This document shows, in pieces, positions 1 to 8,515 of a stretch of DNA of 52,075 nt (the first letter of the stretch is position 1; every line of letters begins with the position of its first letter). This DNA is from CAZFBA01 sp964517135. GTDB taxonomy: Bacteria; Cyanobacteriota; Vampirovibrionia; JBFMGH01. The DNA is taken from positions 1 to 52,075 of the forward strand of contig CAZFBA010000026.1 in assembly GCA_964517135.1 (NCBI GenBank). Direction: 5' to 3'. The notes beneath the pieces are model-generated. The model worked only from the letters and a program-made list of their open reading frames with translations, did no database searches and was not told the origin of the DNA. The position numbers were made by a program, and so were the translations under genes.

Positions 1-99
1 TATCCAGGGTGCAGGTAGTATATCCTACCTGTTACCTGTTAAAGGAGGGTTTCAGGCTCAATTGTATGTATTAAAATTAATAATGCCCTGTAATAGTGT

Positions 100-429
100 T
101 TATACTTTAACAAGCCCTTCCAGGCTGTCCATAACAGAAAACATTTTAGCAAAGCCTGATACTTCAAGAACGCTCATGACATTTTCTCTAGGCTTAATAA
201 GAACCAGATCTCCACCAAGTTCTTTAAGTTTCTTTTTTGAAGAGAGTAAAACTCTCAGGCCTCCGCTGCTCATAAAAAGAACCATTTCCAGATCAATACC
301 AATAAATTTATGACCATCCTCGATTTCTGTATTAATTGCTGCTTCTGCTTTAGGAGAGGTTTGAGCATCAAAACTCCCGTTCAAACCAATAACTCTCCAT
401 TTTTCTTCAGTTTTAGTATATATTTCCAT
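100..429 (-). CDS. STAS-domain protein (anti-sigma factor antagonist type)
   Basis: A single STAS domain fills all 109 residues. The region around the phosphorylatable serine reads LFMSSGGLRVLL, matching the conserved loop and helix of SpoIIAA/RsbV-type antagonists, where an anti-sigma kinase phosphorylates the serine. The start is secure: on the minus strand AAGGAG sits 6 nt before the ATG. No anti-sigma kinase (RsbW/SpoIIAB type), PP2C phosphatase or sigma factor is adjacent, so the partner is unknown. Stand-alone STAS proteins also occur in other partner-switching and transport contexts, so a role in a sigma regulatory switch is inferred from the family only. Confidence 0.85.
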   Translation of the reverse strand: MEIYTKTEEKWRVIGLNGSFDAQTSPKAEAAINTEIEDGHKFIGIDLEMVLFMSSGGLRVLLSSKKKLKELGGDLVLIKPRENVMSVLEVSGFAKMFSVMDSLEGLVKV

Positions 430-563
430 ATTTAACTCCTTAAATAATAATAAATTTTTTTATTTTACAGTGTAAAAAAAAATCAGGAATAACAATTATT
501 TACATCGTTTCATTATTGTAAACACAACAATAAAAACCAAATTGAAATTTATTGCGGGTATAA

Positions 564-1910
564 CTATATTATCCTAAAGCTTTTTGCCAGAGTACAACGG
601 CGTTGACGTGTAAATGACTTGGCTGAGGTGATGCCTTCACCTGTTGGAGAAGAAATAGTATATGATGTATAACCTTCTCCATTATATCCAAGGCCAGCCA
701 GAGAAGGAGCATTGCTGACAAATATTGTGCAATCACATTCATAAGACATTTTACTCAGTTTGTCAATATTTTTTGAGTGCATTATAGCAGTATGATAGCA
801 TTTTTGCTCTACTTCTATAGCAAAACCTATTGCATCATCAACATTATTAACCCTTACGATAGGTAAAATTGGCATTAACATTTCTGTCCAGACTAGCGGA
901 TTATCTCTATCCGTTTCTGTAATGATTAAACGAATATCATCAGAGACACCAACACCTATTTGTTTTAATAAAACCGATGCATTTTTACCGACAAATTGTC
1001 TATTGATACGGCCGTGTTTTCCATCTGAAGACATATCAGTAAAAACAAACTTCAACAGTTCATTCATTTCTTTTTCAGAAGCTAAATAGCACTTTGACAT
1101 TCTCATTTCATCTATAAGATGATCTGCTATAGAATCAACAGCTATAACTTCTTTTTCTAATATACAAACGATGCCGTTATCAAAAGATGCACCCTCAACT
1201 ATATCTCTGGCAGCTTCAGCAATATTAGCTGTTTCATCCACTATAACAGGCGGATTTCCAGGACCGGCTGCAACACATCTTTTATTAACACTCATAGCCC
1301 TTCTAACGGCACCTTCTCCTCCTGTGACGACGTTTAACCTGATATCAGGGTGACGCATTAGCTCTTCAGAGTTTTCTTTTGTTGGATTTCCAAGACAGGT
1401 AATTAAATTTTGCGGCCCGCCAGCTTCAACAATTGCGTTATTGATGACTGAAACACAAAAGGTTGTAGTGTTTTTAGCACTTGGATGAGGGCTAAAGACC
1501 ACAGCATTCCCTGCAGCAATCATGCTTATGGCGTTATTAATTATTGTTTCACTCGGGTTAGTACTTGGTGTTACTGCTGCTATTAAGCCATATGGAGCAC
1601 ATTCAACCAGTGTCGTTCCATGTTCACCTGTATAGGCAGAAGGATTAATATCTTCGACGCCTGGTGTTGAATTAATTGCAAGTAGATTCTTCTTTATTTT
1701 GTCGTCATATCTTCCATAGCCAGTTTCTTCAATAGCCATACGGGAAAATTTTTTGCAATTTTTTAGAGAATGACTTCTTATAGATTTTACTATTTTATCT
1801 CTTAGACCAATAGACTTATGCAAATGACTGAATGCAACTTTTGATGCGTGCACTGCATCCTCAACCGAATTATAAACACCTGTTTTGTCTTCAGATAATG
1901 TTGTAGTCAT
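564..1910 (-). CDS. eutE: CoA-acylating acetaldehyde dehydrogenase, EutE/PduP type
   Basis: This 448-residue aldehyde dehydrogenase would convert acetyl-CoA and NADH reversibly to acetaldehyde and CoA. EutE-type hallmarks are a TPSTNPSETIINNAI stretch near residue 115, AAGPGNPPVIVDET near 215, the catalytic cysteine in FDNGIVCILEKE near 249, and the C-terminal block PTGEGITSAKSF followed by RRC. The start was moved from an upstream in-frame GTG to the ATG at 1910, because AAGGAG lies 8 nt before that ATG. The protein begins at the point equivalent to about residue 30 of E. coli EutE, so it lacks the N-terminal extension that targets EutE/PduP to microcompartments. No shell-protein genes are nearby. 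A cytosolic fermentative role is therefore likely. Confidence 0.85.
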   Translation of the reverse strand: MTTTLSEDKTGVYNSVEDAVHASKVAFSHLHKSIGLRDKIVKSIRSHSLKNCKKFSRMAIEETGYGRYDDKIKKNLLAINSTPGVEDINPSAYTGEHGTTLVECAPYGLIAAVTPSTNPSETIINNAISMIAAGNAVVFSPHPSAKNTTTFCVSVINNAIVEAGGPQNLITCLGNPTKENSEELMRHPDIRLNVVTGGEGAVRRAMSVNKRCVAAGPGNPPVIVDETANIAEAARDIVEGASFDNGIVCILEKEVIAVDSIADHLIDEMRMSKCYLASEKEMNELLKFVFTDMSSDGKHGRINRQFVGKNASVLLKQIGVGVSDDIRLIITETDRDNPLVWTEMLMPILPIVRVNNVDDAIGFAIEVEQKCYHTAIMHSKNIDKLSKMSYECDCTIFVSNAPSLAGLGYNGEGYTSYTISSPTGEGITSAKSFTRQRRCTLAKSFRII

Positions 1911-2670
1911 TAAATCCACTCCTTCTTTACGAACCTTTATGCCATTTGATATTGTTTACATTAAACATAATTTCCTGATGCCTTATTGACATATAATTTA
2001 TAAGGTATAATTAGCCTGAACCTCTCATTTGATTTAATATATATAAATATAGTTATAATAACTCAATGCCAAAAAGACTTTCAGGATTAAAATAAATTAA
2101 AAAATGATAACCAGTTTTATTTAAAGCTTTATTTATATTTTTTTTAATTATCTTATAATCAAATTACATTGTCTACATTTTCTGAAAATATCTTTCAATG
2201 CCTTTCGGGTGGCCCTGAGCCAGGTATTTATTCGTTAATTTTTTACCTCGTGTGAGCTAAAAGCTTTTCATTGATTGGTCTGCATGTCTCACAAAATCAA
2301 TACCTGTTGATCTCTTTAAAACATATTTGGCTTAATACTCTATGATCGCTACTTTAGTGTACGAGGTTTGTCTGAAAAGACCCGAAATTTTAATACATAT
2401 CAATTATACAAACTGCTTAAATACAAAATTAACTGAAAAAACTATTCTATACGCTTATTAAAGCAGTAAAAATCAATATTCTGCACCAGAAATAGATTTA
2501 TTTTATTGCAACAAACCCGACTCACTGTCTTTGGAATATGCTGCCTTTTAGTGGCAACCTGGTTTTTTCATATCAATTTGGTTCTCAAGCACACAAATTG
2601 TTTTCTTAAATACCTTAAAATGGTATCCTTTAAACTGGCAAGAACTTTGATCTCAATTAGTGGAGAAAAT
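1911..2670. other. Intergenic region upstream of eutE-like gene and pheA
   Basis: No ORF with a convincing ribosome-binding site was found. The divergent genes on either side must draw promoters from here. TTGACA at 1986-1991 and TATAAT at 2006-2011 are visible, but only 14 bp apart, so the pair is not a good sigma-70 promoter as it stands. No T-box or other leader element was recognised before pheA. The apparent upstream extension of the pheA frame (2506-2670) is hydrophobic and unlike prephenate dehydratases, so it is treated as non-coding. Confidence 0.4.
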
Positions 2671-3522
2671 ATGAAACAAATACATTTTCTCGGCCCGGAA
2701 GGCTCTTATTGCGAAATAGCTGTTAATAAACTCGTTCAACTACTGGGCTATTCACCTAATGAAATTGAGCTTGTGCCCGGTTCAAGCATTAAGAAAGTTA
2801 TTGAAAACGTCGATAATCTTGATAAAATAATTGGTGTAGTACCTCTGGAAAATTCTATTGAAGGTATTGTAAGAGAAACACTTGATAACCTTGTCAAAAC
2901 TTCTTCTAAAGTGATGATGAACATGGAAGTCATTGTAAAAATCTCACACTGCCTGATAACTAAAGCCAGTCGCTATGATGAAATAGATACTATAGTCTCG
3001 CATACTCAGGGGCTTGCTCAGTGTAATGACTTTATCAACCGCAATTTTCCTGATGGAGTAGAATTAAAAACAGCTACCAGCACATCAGAAGCCGTAAGAT
3101 CTATAATGGATAAACCCGGAAACTGGGCAGCTATTGGCACAAAGATTGCTGCCACTCACTATTCACTGCCTGTGCTCAAAGAAGGCATTAACGACCAGCC
3201 TGAAAATTATACGAAGTTTGTTTTGCTGGATAATAAAGTTGCTGATCCCACTGGGAACGACCTTAGCACAATAGCTTTTTCTGTTAGAAACAAGCCTGGC
3301 GCCCTTGTAGATATTTTGATACCTTTTACGCAAAATAACATAAATCTTTGCAGGATTGAATCACGCCCATCCAAAAAAAACCTGGGAGATTACCTCTTTT
3401 TCATAGATTTTGACGGCCATATAGAGGATGAAAAGGTTAAAGATACCATAGGCAAAATAGCTCCCAATGTTGATTTTTATCGCTTTATGGGTTCATATCC
3501 CAAGTGCAGCAAGAACGATTGA
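2671..3522 (+). CDS. pheA: Prephenate dehydratase (with ACT regulatory domain)
   Basis: This enzyme converts prephenate to phenylpyruvate in phenylalanine synthesis. The 283-residue length matches monofunctional bacterial enzymes. The N-terminus reads FLGPEGSYCE, typical of the catalytic domain. The catalytic-region motif usually written TRF appears here as YTKFVLL near residue 190. A C-terminal ACT domain carries the ESRP motif (RIESRPSKK), the usual phenylalanine-binding feedback site. The start was chosen at 2671 because TGGAG lies 5 nt upstream and the fold begins there; an upstream extension of 55 codons is unlike the family. There is no chorismate mutase domain. It converges on the next gene with only 2 nt between stop codons. 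Confidence 0.92.
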   Translation: MKQIHFLGPEGSYCEIAVNKLVQLLGYSPNEIELVPGSSIKKVIENVDNLDKIIGVVPLENSIEGIVRETLDNLVKTSSKVMMNMEVIVKISHCLITKASRYDEIDTIVSHTQGLAQCNDFINRNFPDGVELKTATSTSEAVRSIMDKPGNWAAIGTKIAATHYSLPVLKEGINDQPENYTKFVLLDNKVADPTGNDLSTIAFSVRNKPGALVDILIPFTQNNINLCRIESRPSKKNLGDYLFFIDFDGHIEDEKVKDTIGKIAPNVDFYRFMGSYPKCSKND

Positions 3523-3524
3523 GC

Positions 3525-4292
3525 CTAAACAATATCAGTATCTCTTTTTTCAGGCAGTTCATAACCATAATAAAACTTCTGAAATAAACGCTGTCCTTCT
3601 TTCATTATTCTTGGGCCGTGTCGCCTGAAATAATCGATTTTTGAGGCTTCAATTTCACTTTCTATTCTGTCAAACTGGTTGATAAGATCAATAACATTCC
3701 GGTGTGTCTCTTCAGGGCAGGCTGTTCCACGTTTGTTATTACCTACCTGGTCGACTATGAGCTGAAGAGAATTGTTAGCAGATTTAATGTTGTTTAGAAA
3801 GACACCTTTATCTCCGTATATAATACTGGTAAGTTTTTCAGAAATACCTTCTTGCGGGGTAAACTTATCTTTTAGCCATAATGCAAAACGATGCAGGGGG
3901 CTAATGTTTCTGTATTCATCTTTATAATGGTTAAGCCGGGCTAAAATATTATCTCTTTTGGATTCAAGTAATTGCTGTTGGTTGGTTTTGAGTTCAGATT
4001 CAGGCAATAGAGTAAGTGCATTTAAATCTTTTTCTATCTGTAATATAGAGCCAGAAAGCCTTTCCATTTGAATTTCAAGTCTTAGTGAGTCAGTTGGTAA
4101 GTATTGCTCAAGATGGTCTTTCATTAGCTCGCTATCAGAGCTATTTAAGAGGGTTCCGTTGAAATAATTCTTTTTGCTGGAAGACTTTTCTAAAGCTGTG
4201 TTCTCTGGTTTAGGCTTTTCCAGAGGTAATTGTTTATTTTGCAGCGGTATTTCCTGGTTAAAATTAAATTTTCCCGGGTCAAATATTTTCAC
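3525..4292 (-). CDS. Hypothetical protein with predicted helical/coiled-coil body
   Basis: This 255-residue protein is not recognised. The first ~45 residues are low-complexity and rich in K, P, N and E, and include FNFNQ and NYFNG. The rest is charged and helix-prone (for example the stretch with RLEIQMERLSGSILQIEKDL). There is no signal peptide or membrane segment. The start is GTG with AAAGG about 7 nt upstream on the minus strand. The disordered leader with aromatic-N/G motifs recalls the leaders of the HEXXH proteins at 45-50 kb, but the bodies share nothing obvious. Function unknown. Confidence 0.7.
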   Translation of the reverse strand: MKIFDPGKFNFNQEIPLQNKQLPLEKPKPENTALEKSSSKKNYFNGTLLNSSDSELMKDHLEQYLPTDSLRLEIQMERLSGSILQIEKDLNALTLLPESELKTNQQQLLESKRDNILARLNHYKDEYRNISPLHRFALWLKDKFTPQEGISEKLTSIIYGDKGVFLNNIKSANNSLQLIVDQVGNNKRGTACPEETHRNVIDLINQFDRIESEIEASKIDYFRRHGPRIMKEGQRLFQKFYYGYELPEKRDTDIV

Positions 4293-4682
4293 TGTCTGGC
4301 CTTTCTATTCCTCTCTTTATTTAATATCGAAGGAATTGAAAAAAACTTTAGTATTCTAAAGCTTATAATTAAGTATTTTTGAGATAATAAATTGGCTTAA
4401 AGTGCAAATTTAGTGACTTAATGCTTTGTTAATACGATAAAATCTTTTTCAGGTAAGCGCAAAGAGAATTCATAAGTGATATAAAATTTCAACTAAAGTT
4501 TTGCGGGAGATCTTAATTAAAATTTTAAGAGTTTTTATAAAAATTGCAGGTAAAGATAAAAAAGATTCTTAAATTTTCTTTACAAAGTGTTCCAAAAATG
4601 AAAGTGGTTGTTTTTATATAAATACAAGACAAAACCAATAATTCCTCTAAATAAATTCCGTAATCTCTCTACTCTCTCTCGA

Positions 4683-4717
4683 AAAAGGCTTTAACCCCCA
4701 CCAGGGGGCTTTTTTTT
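4683..4717 (+). terminator. Intrinsic terminator without an obvious upstream gene
   Basis: CCCCC (4695-4699) pairs with GGGGG (4704-4708) around a 4-nt loop, followed by CTTTTTTTT. An A-run before the stem also gives weak terminator character on the minus strand, where it could serve the gene at 5075-5527 about 360 bp away. The nearest plus-strand gene ends at 3522, beyond a convergent gene. Confidence 0.7.
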
Positions 4718-4776
4718 GCCTGAATATTGATTCATACTTGCTATAACAGATTTAATGCCTTTCAATTTGGTGAAAT

Positions 4777-4804
4777 GTATACTTTCTTTCAAGATCAGTA
4801 TATT
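4777..4804 (+). repeat. Short dispersed repeat, copy A
   Basis: The stretch TACTTTCTTTCAAGATCAGTA here closely matches TTACTTTCAAGGATCAGTAT near 5899-5915. Both copies are in gene-poor DNA and each is followed some 100-200 bp later by an inverted repeat with TCAGC arms. Confidence 0.45.
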
Positions 4805-4915
4805 AAAAAGTTTATGCTCAAAAATAAGCATAAACAAAGAAAAGGTAAGCGAAAGGTTATTTAAGGGTACTGGATTATAAATATAACTAATGTTATAGCT
4901 TTTTTGTTAAAAAGA

Positions 4916-5001
4916 GGCACTGACGATGCTGAAAGAAGAGAATCTTTAAGAAATTACACTGGCTTCTTTTGGGTAGATACGATCAGCACCGTCAATATGC
5001 C
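4916..5001. repeat. Imperfect inverted repeat (~86 bp span)
   Basis: TGACGATGCTGA (4921-4932) and TCAGCACCGTCA (4983-4994) are reverse complements at 11 of 12 positions. They are flanked by GGCA (4916-4919) and TGCC (4998-5001). Inside, AAGAAG (4934-4939) can pair with CTTCTT (4973-4978). This could be a structured RNA or the remnant of a small mobile element. Confidence 0.55.
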
Positions 5002-5074
5002 TTGAGTTATCAGCTATTGTCAGTATTTGCAATGCCTTTAAATGCTTACCGGTTTTCTGGCCGGAGAAACAAAT

Positions 5075-5527
5075 TCAAAAACATTGCTGTTTGCAGAGAA
5101 TAATACCTGTTTTTGCGGCATTATCAGGACGTTTTAGTTCTGTACTACCGGTATTACCAGAATGCAATATACCGGAACCTGTTAGTGAGCAAGCTAAATA
5201 TATTTCATAGTTATCAAGGTAGCCATAATAAGAACAAAGGGCCAGTGCACTTAAGCTATACTTAAAGTATAAAATATTACAGAGTATAAAATATTCAAAT
5301 GCCCTGACCCAGCTATAGTTTGAAGGGATCATCCGGCTGAATGGCCTGTTAATAATGGCCATTATTATATTGCCGGTTCTACATAATTGAGAGTAAGACT
5401 TATTGAGAATATATAAAAGATCAGGCACTTTACCTGAAAGACTATAGAAAATATTATCCAGGCTTTTATGATACTCATTAAAGCTAAAACACTTCCTGAT
5501 GTAACAATAATCACCTGATGATATCAC
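5075..5527 (-). CDS. Hypothetical protein, 150 residues
   Basis: Not recognised. The case for a real gene is the translation signal: GAGGAGG sits 7 nt before a GTG start, one of the best Shine-Dalgarno sequences in the window. The protein is tyrosine-, leucine- and cysteine-rich, with a helix-prone hydrophobic centre (the stretch with FEYFILCNILYF near residue 76). There is no clean signal peptide. It lies alone between two gene-poor stretches, so context gives no clue, and an eroded gene is possible. Confidence 0.5.
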   Translation of the reverse strand: MISSGDYCYIRKCFSFNEYHKSLDNIFYSLSGKVPDLLYILNKSYSQLCRTGNIIMAIINRPFSRMIPSNYSWVRAFEYFILCNILYFKYSLSALALCSYYGYLDNYEIYLACSLTGSGILHSGNTGSTELKRPDNAAKTGIILCKQQCF

Positions 5528-5792
5528 TTATTCCCCTCCTCAAAAGGCATTTAGCAAGCCAGCAATGTAGATTCTGGATACATATAACTTTTACCTGTAC
5601 TCCTATATTAATAAAAACATTTTTTATCGCTGAATTTACTCTTATAATCGTTTATAAGGATAACAAATTTGTCATATAAAGCCTGTTATTATAACTTTAT
5701 AGAATTAATCTATACCAGAATTGCTGCCAGGATATAATTTTTATCTATAATAAAGAAAAAATTTTACATTTAAATTGTAACAATACATCATT

Positions 5793-5830
5793 ACAGTCTG
5801 GCTAAATTTTTTCTGAGGGTTTCTTTAATT
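5793..5830 (+). repeat. Dispersed repeat (CTGAGGG family), copy 1
   Basis: It shares AAATTTTTTCTGAGGGTTT and a following CTTTAATT with 23424-23476, preceded by related words (CAGTCTGGCTA here, GACTGTCCGGTA there). In both places AAATTTTCTAATC follows downstream (near 5928 and 23484). This two-block arrangement is hard to explain by base composition alone. Confidence 0.55.
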
Positions 5831-5889
5831 CAACTATACCATTCCACGTAAATAATTAATATATGCTGATAGAATTCAGTATAATCTAG

Positions 5890-5945
5890 CTATACATTAC
5901 TTTCAAGGATCAGTATAACAGTGAAATTTTCTAATCCGAAACAAA
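5890..5945 (+). repeat. Short dispersed repeat, copy B, plus second block of the CTGAGGG family
   Basis: TTACTTTCAAGGATCAGTAT matches copy A at 4777-4804. The following AAATTTTCTAATC matches the block after the 23424 repeat. Confidence 0.4.
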
Positions 5946-5997
5946 GATAAAGTTTATCGTTTAAGAATATACGCTGTTTTAAAATTGAAAAATATTG

Positions 5998-6031
5998 GCT
6001 GATTATGTTTTTAGAGGTTAAAACAATCAGC
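5998..6031. repeat. Inverted repeat with GCTGATT/AATCAGC arms
   Basis: GCTGATT (5998-6004) and AATCAGC (6025-6031) are exact reverse complements. Inner GTTTTTA and TTAAAAC also pair partly. The arms resemble those of the inverted repeat at 4916-5001. Confidence 0.45.
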
Positions 6032-6438
6032 ATTCTTGAACAGGAAAATTTTTACCCTGCTGATGTCATCAGTTTAAGCCTGCAAAGCCAGTAAATAATG
6101 TATTATACCTGATTAATATTGTTTTTATTCTGCTATAATAACAGATACCTCAAACAAAACTAACATTAATAACTTATTACAGGTATTATAGAGTTCTAAA
6201 GGCATAAAATTTAAATATAGAGAGAGATATGATACTTAAAACAAAGATAATGGTTATCTTTACAGCTAAATAATAATAATAATATCCAAAAAAGGAACAG
6301 CTATAAGAAATTTTAAGAAACGTTTCTAAACAACACCCGGTATTGTTTACATTTCTTTGCAATATACAACACTGGTATGTCTATCTAAAATATAAATATC
6401 ATTACTATTTTTAGGTAAAGTCCTCAAAGGTAAAAAAT

Positions 6439-6502
6439 GACTTTTAATTTGAAAAGTCAAAATATTTAATATAACTCATTAATGAGCTATATCGAGATAT
6501 AG
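6439..6502. promoter_or_regulatory. Cluster of three palindromes, possible operator region
   Basis: GACTTTT/AAAAGTC (6439-6458), the perfect palindrome CTCATTAATGAG (6475-6486) and CTATATC-GA-GATATAG (6487-6502) lie within 64 bp. They are about 315 bp upstream of the MFS gene. They could be operator sites or transcript hairpins; no regulator is known. Confidence 0.3.
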
Positions 6503-6817
6503 ATAGCCTTAAAGAGATTCATTTATACCGGTCTTATGCTTCTTTTAGCTTATAGCAAAGAATAGCCAGAATAAAAAATACGTAAAAGCTTAAATACCAA
6601 CAGTTAACAGGCAAATTAAAATAAAAATATATCAACATATTTTTCAACTTCTGAAAGCCAGACGATGCTTTAAATAGCAGGAAATAAAATACCTCTTTAA
6701 CTTATCAAGAAATACCCTCAAGTGGTATGGTTTTTAATTTTAAAAGAGCTATACTGCATTTGAGAAATAAAAATATGTTAGTCTTGCCCTGTCGTGTATT
6801 GGAGGCTCTATTTTGCG

Positions 6818-8254
6818 ATGCAAAAAACACTGTCATATCAAAATTATTTGTTTTGCCTGCTACTGATAATATACATTTTCACAGGTTTTCACGCAATTTC
6901 AATGATGTCAATTGCTGATCCAATAATGAGAGACATTAAAATTAATGCAACTCAACTCGGTATTATGTCAAGTACCTATTTTTTGTTTTATGCTATTACT
7001 CAGCCGCTGGTAGGTTATTTGACAGATAAATATGGCCCTAAAAGAATTATTCTGGCATCTTTTGCATTTACAGTTTTCACAACTGTTTTGTTTGCTTTTT
7101 CACAGACTTTTCAAAGTGCTATTGTGGCACGGGCCCTAATGGGTATAAGTACCGGTGGTATCTTTATACCTTCTATAAAGCTTATTGCAGAAAATTTTTC
7201 TTCAGCACAGTTTAGCAAAATCAATGGTATTTATTTAGGCATTGGTGGCGCAGGGGCCGCATTTCTAGCTACGATACCACTTATTTATCTCGAAGTTGCA
7301 GCAGGCTGGAGAATGGCATTCTTCTTATACTCTATTATTTGTGTGTTTCTAGTATTCTGTATTCAGTTTGTCATTAAAAGCAACAATGACATGCATACAC
7401 AAAAAGCAATATTACAAAAAAGTGTAGATCATAGCAATCAGGCAAATTACTTTGAGGAGGTTAAAAAGTTTATTTTCAGCAGAAATTTTCTTCTTCTTGA
7501 GATAATTTTCTTCATCAGTTTTGGTGTATATATAAGTTTTCAGGGATTATGGGCAACAAACTATCTGGCTAATATGTTGAATATCAGTCATGCTATGGCA
7601 GGTAATATTATATTTGCTCTCCCTGTTGGGCTAATGCTTGGCTCAATGACAGCTGGCTACCTTTCTGATAAAGTATTCAGGTGCAGATTAATACCATTAA
7701 GGCTTTCTTTAGTTTTAATGGCAGTATCCTGGGCTCTTATAACCCTATTTTCAGATAGGTTAAGTGTAGCATTGATACTCATAATTCTTGCATTGCTGGG
7801 TTATGCAACAGGTATTATATCTCCTATTGTATTCTCAATCATTAGTGATATGGTATCTCCAGAGGCCAGAGGGGTATCATTTGGACTTGTCAACCCTTCT
7901 TCACTTGCAGGTATTTTCGTTTTTCAGATTATAACAGGTAAAATACTTGATCTATATACTATTAACAATGTATACACTTCTAAAACCTATTTTATGATGA
8001 TGTCTTTTTGTATGTTTGCTCTTATTGTTATTGCTGTCATAAGTTTTTTAATGAAAGAAACAATGATAATAAATGATAAGGAGCTTCAGCCTGCTGTTAA
8101 GCCTGTTATATCTTTCAGGTTATTAGAAAATATTCTGTCATTGATACCTAAACGCAGATTTAATTACGTTTTTGCTCCGATAAATATCTATAATTCCAGG
8201 CCATTTGATCGTCTCATATTACATCGACGACGATTGCGACGACGTATGTTTTAA
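6818..8254 (+). CDS. Major facilitator superfamily transporter
   Basis: This ~478-residue protein has about twelve hydrophobic segments. The first loop reads GYLTDKYGPKRI, the MFS signature between membrane segments 2 and 3, and a second half-repeat (GYLSDKVFRCRL) appears in the C-terminal half. Substrate cannot be told; the overall pattern resembles the general MFS_1 group. ATG at 6818 is preferred over GTG at 6794 because GGAGG lies at 6801-6805, though the 12-nt spacing is longer than usual. The C-terminus is odd: a strongly basic tail containing RRRLRRRM, encoded by repeated CGACGA-like triplets, then a good terminator. A basic tail after the last membrane segment fits an inside location. 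Confidence 0.9.
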   Translation: MQKTLSYQNYLFCLLLIIYIFTGFHAISMMSIADPIMRDIKINATQLGIMSSTYFLFYAITQPLVGYLTDKYGPKRIILASFAFTVFTTVLFAFSQTFQSAIVARALMGISTGGIFIPSIKLIAENFSSAQFSKINGIYLGIGGAGAAFLATIPLIYLEVAAGWRMAFFLYSIICVFLVFCIQFVIKSNNDMHTQKAILQKSVDHSNQANYFEEVKKFIFSRNFLLLEIIFFISFGVYISFQGLWATNYLANMLNISHAMAGNIIFALPVGLMLGSMTAGYLSDKVFRCRLIPLRLSLVLMAVSWALITLFSDRLSVALILIILALLGYATGIISPIVFSIISDMVSPEARGVSFGLVNPSSLAGIFVFQIITGKILDLYTINNVYTSKTYFMMMSFCMFALIVIAVISFLMKETMIINDKELQPAVKPVISFRLLENILSLIPKRRFNYVFAPINIYNSRPFDRLILHRRRLRRRMF

Positions 8255-8260
8255 TCATAG

Positions 8261-8287
8261 ATCTTCCCAAACGGGAAGATTTTTTTA
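8261..8287 (+). terminator. Intrinsic terminator of the MFS gene
   Basis: ATCTTCCC (8261-8268) pairs with GGGAAGAT (8273-8280) around a 4-nt loop, followed by seven T. It lies directly downstream of the stop codon. Confidence 0.9.
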
Positions 8288-8515
8288 TGCCTGTAATTTT
8301 AATAATAATGTCGGTAACTCCCTTTCAGTTGTTATATAATCGTTTATAATTTTAATGATTATTTATTACTTTGCATTCTGGTTATATATAGTTCAGAAGC
8401 TTTAGGTGAAAGATAAACTGATATTACTACTGTTTAAGAGACTTTAATTACAGGTTTTATAGGCTCGAAAGTGATCTAAAAATAACAGCGATAGTTTAAT
8501 TAGAAATAAATTTTT

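Larger units (their letters stand above)
4293..5074. other. Gene-free interval with a terminator, an inverted repeat and a short dispersed repeat
   Basis: About 780 bp without a supported ORF. It contains a strong intrinsic terminator at 4683-4717 that does not obviously belong to any annotated plus-strand gene, a dispersed-repeat copy at 4777-4804, and a long imperfect inverted repeat at 4916-5001. An unannotated small RNA ending at the terminator is possible, but no clear promoter was found. Confidence 0.5.
5528..6817. other. Long gene-free interval (1.3 kb) rich in palindromes and dispersed repeats
   Basis: No ORF above about 60 codons with a plausible start was seen. The interval carries dispersed-repeat copies at 5793-5830 and 5890-5945, an inverted repeat at 5998-6031, a perfect AGAAACGTTTCT palindrome at 6316-6327, and three consecutive palindromes at 6439-6502. 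It may hold the regulatory region of the MFS gene together with remnants of decayed elements. Confidence 0.45.

Noticed and set aside
2200..2460. Possible T-box or other leader upstream of pheA
   Set aside because: GGTGGCCCTGAGCC at about 2210 only loosely recalls the T-box sequence; no matching stems or terminator are present.
6229..6273. 14-codon ORF that might be a leader peptide before the MFS gene
   Set aside because: No terminator or other attenuator element follows within range, and the MFS gene starts about 550 bp later.
5642..8349. Shared 15-mer TATAATCGTTTATAA at 5643-5657 and 8335-8349
   Set aside because: Very A+T-rich; a match of this length is not convincing in 52 kb of such DNA without a third copy or a regulator.
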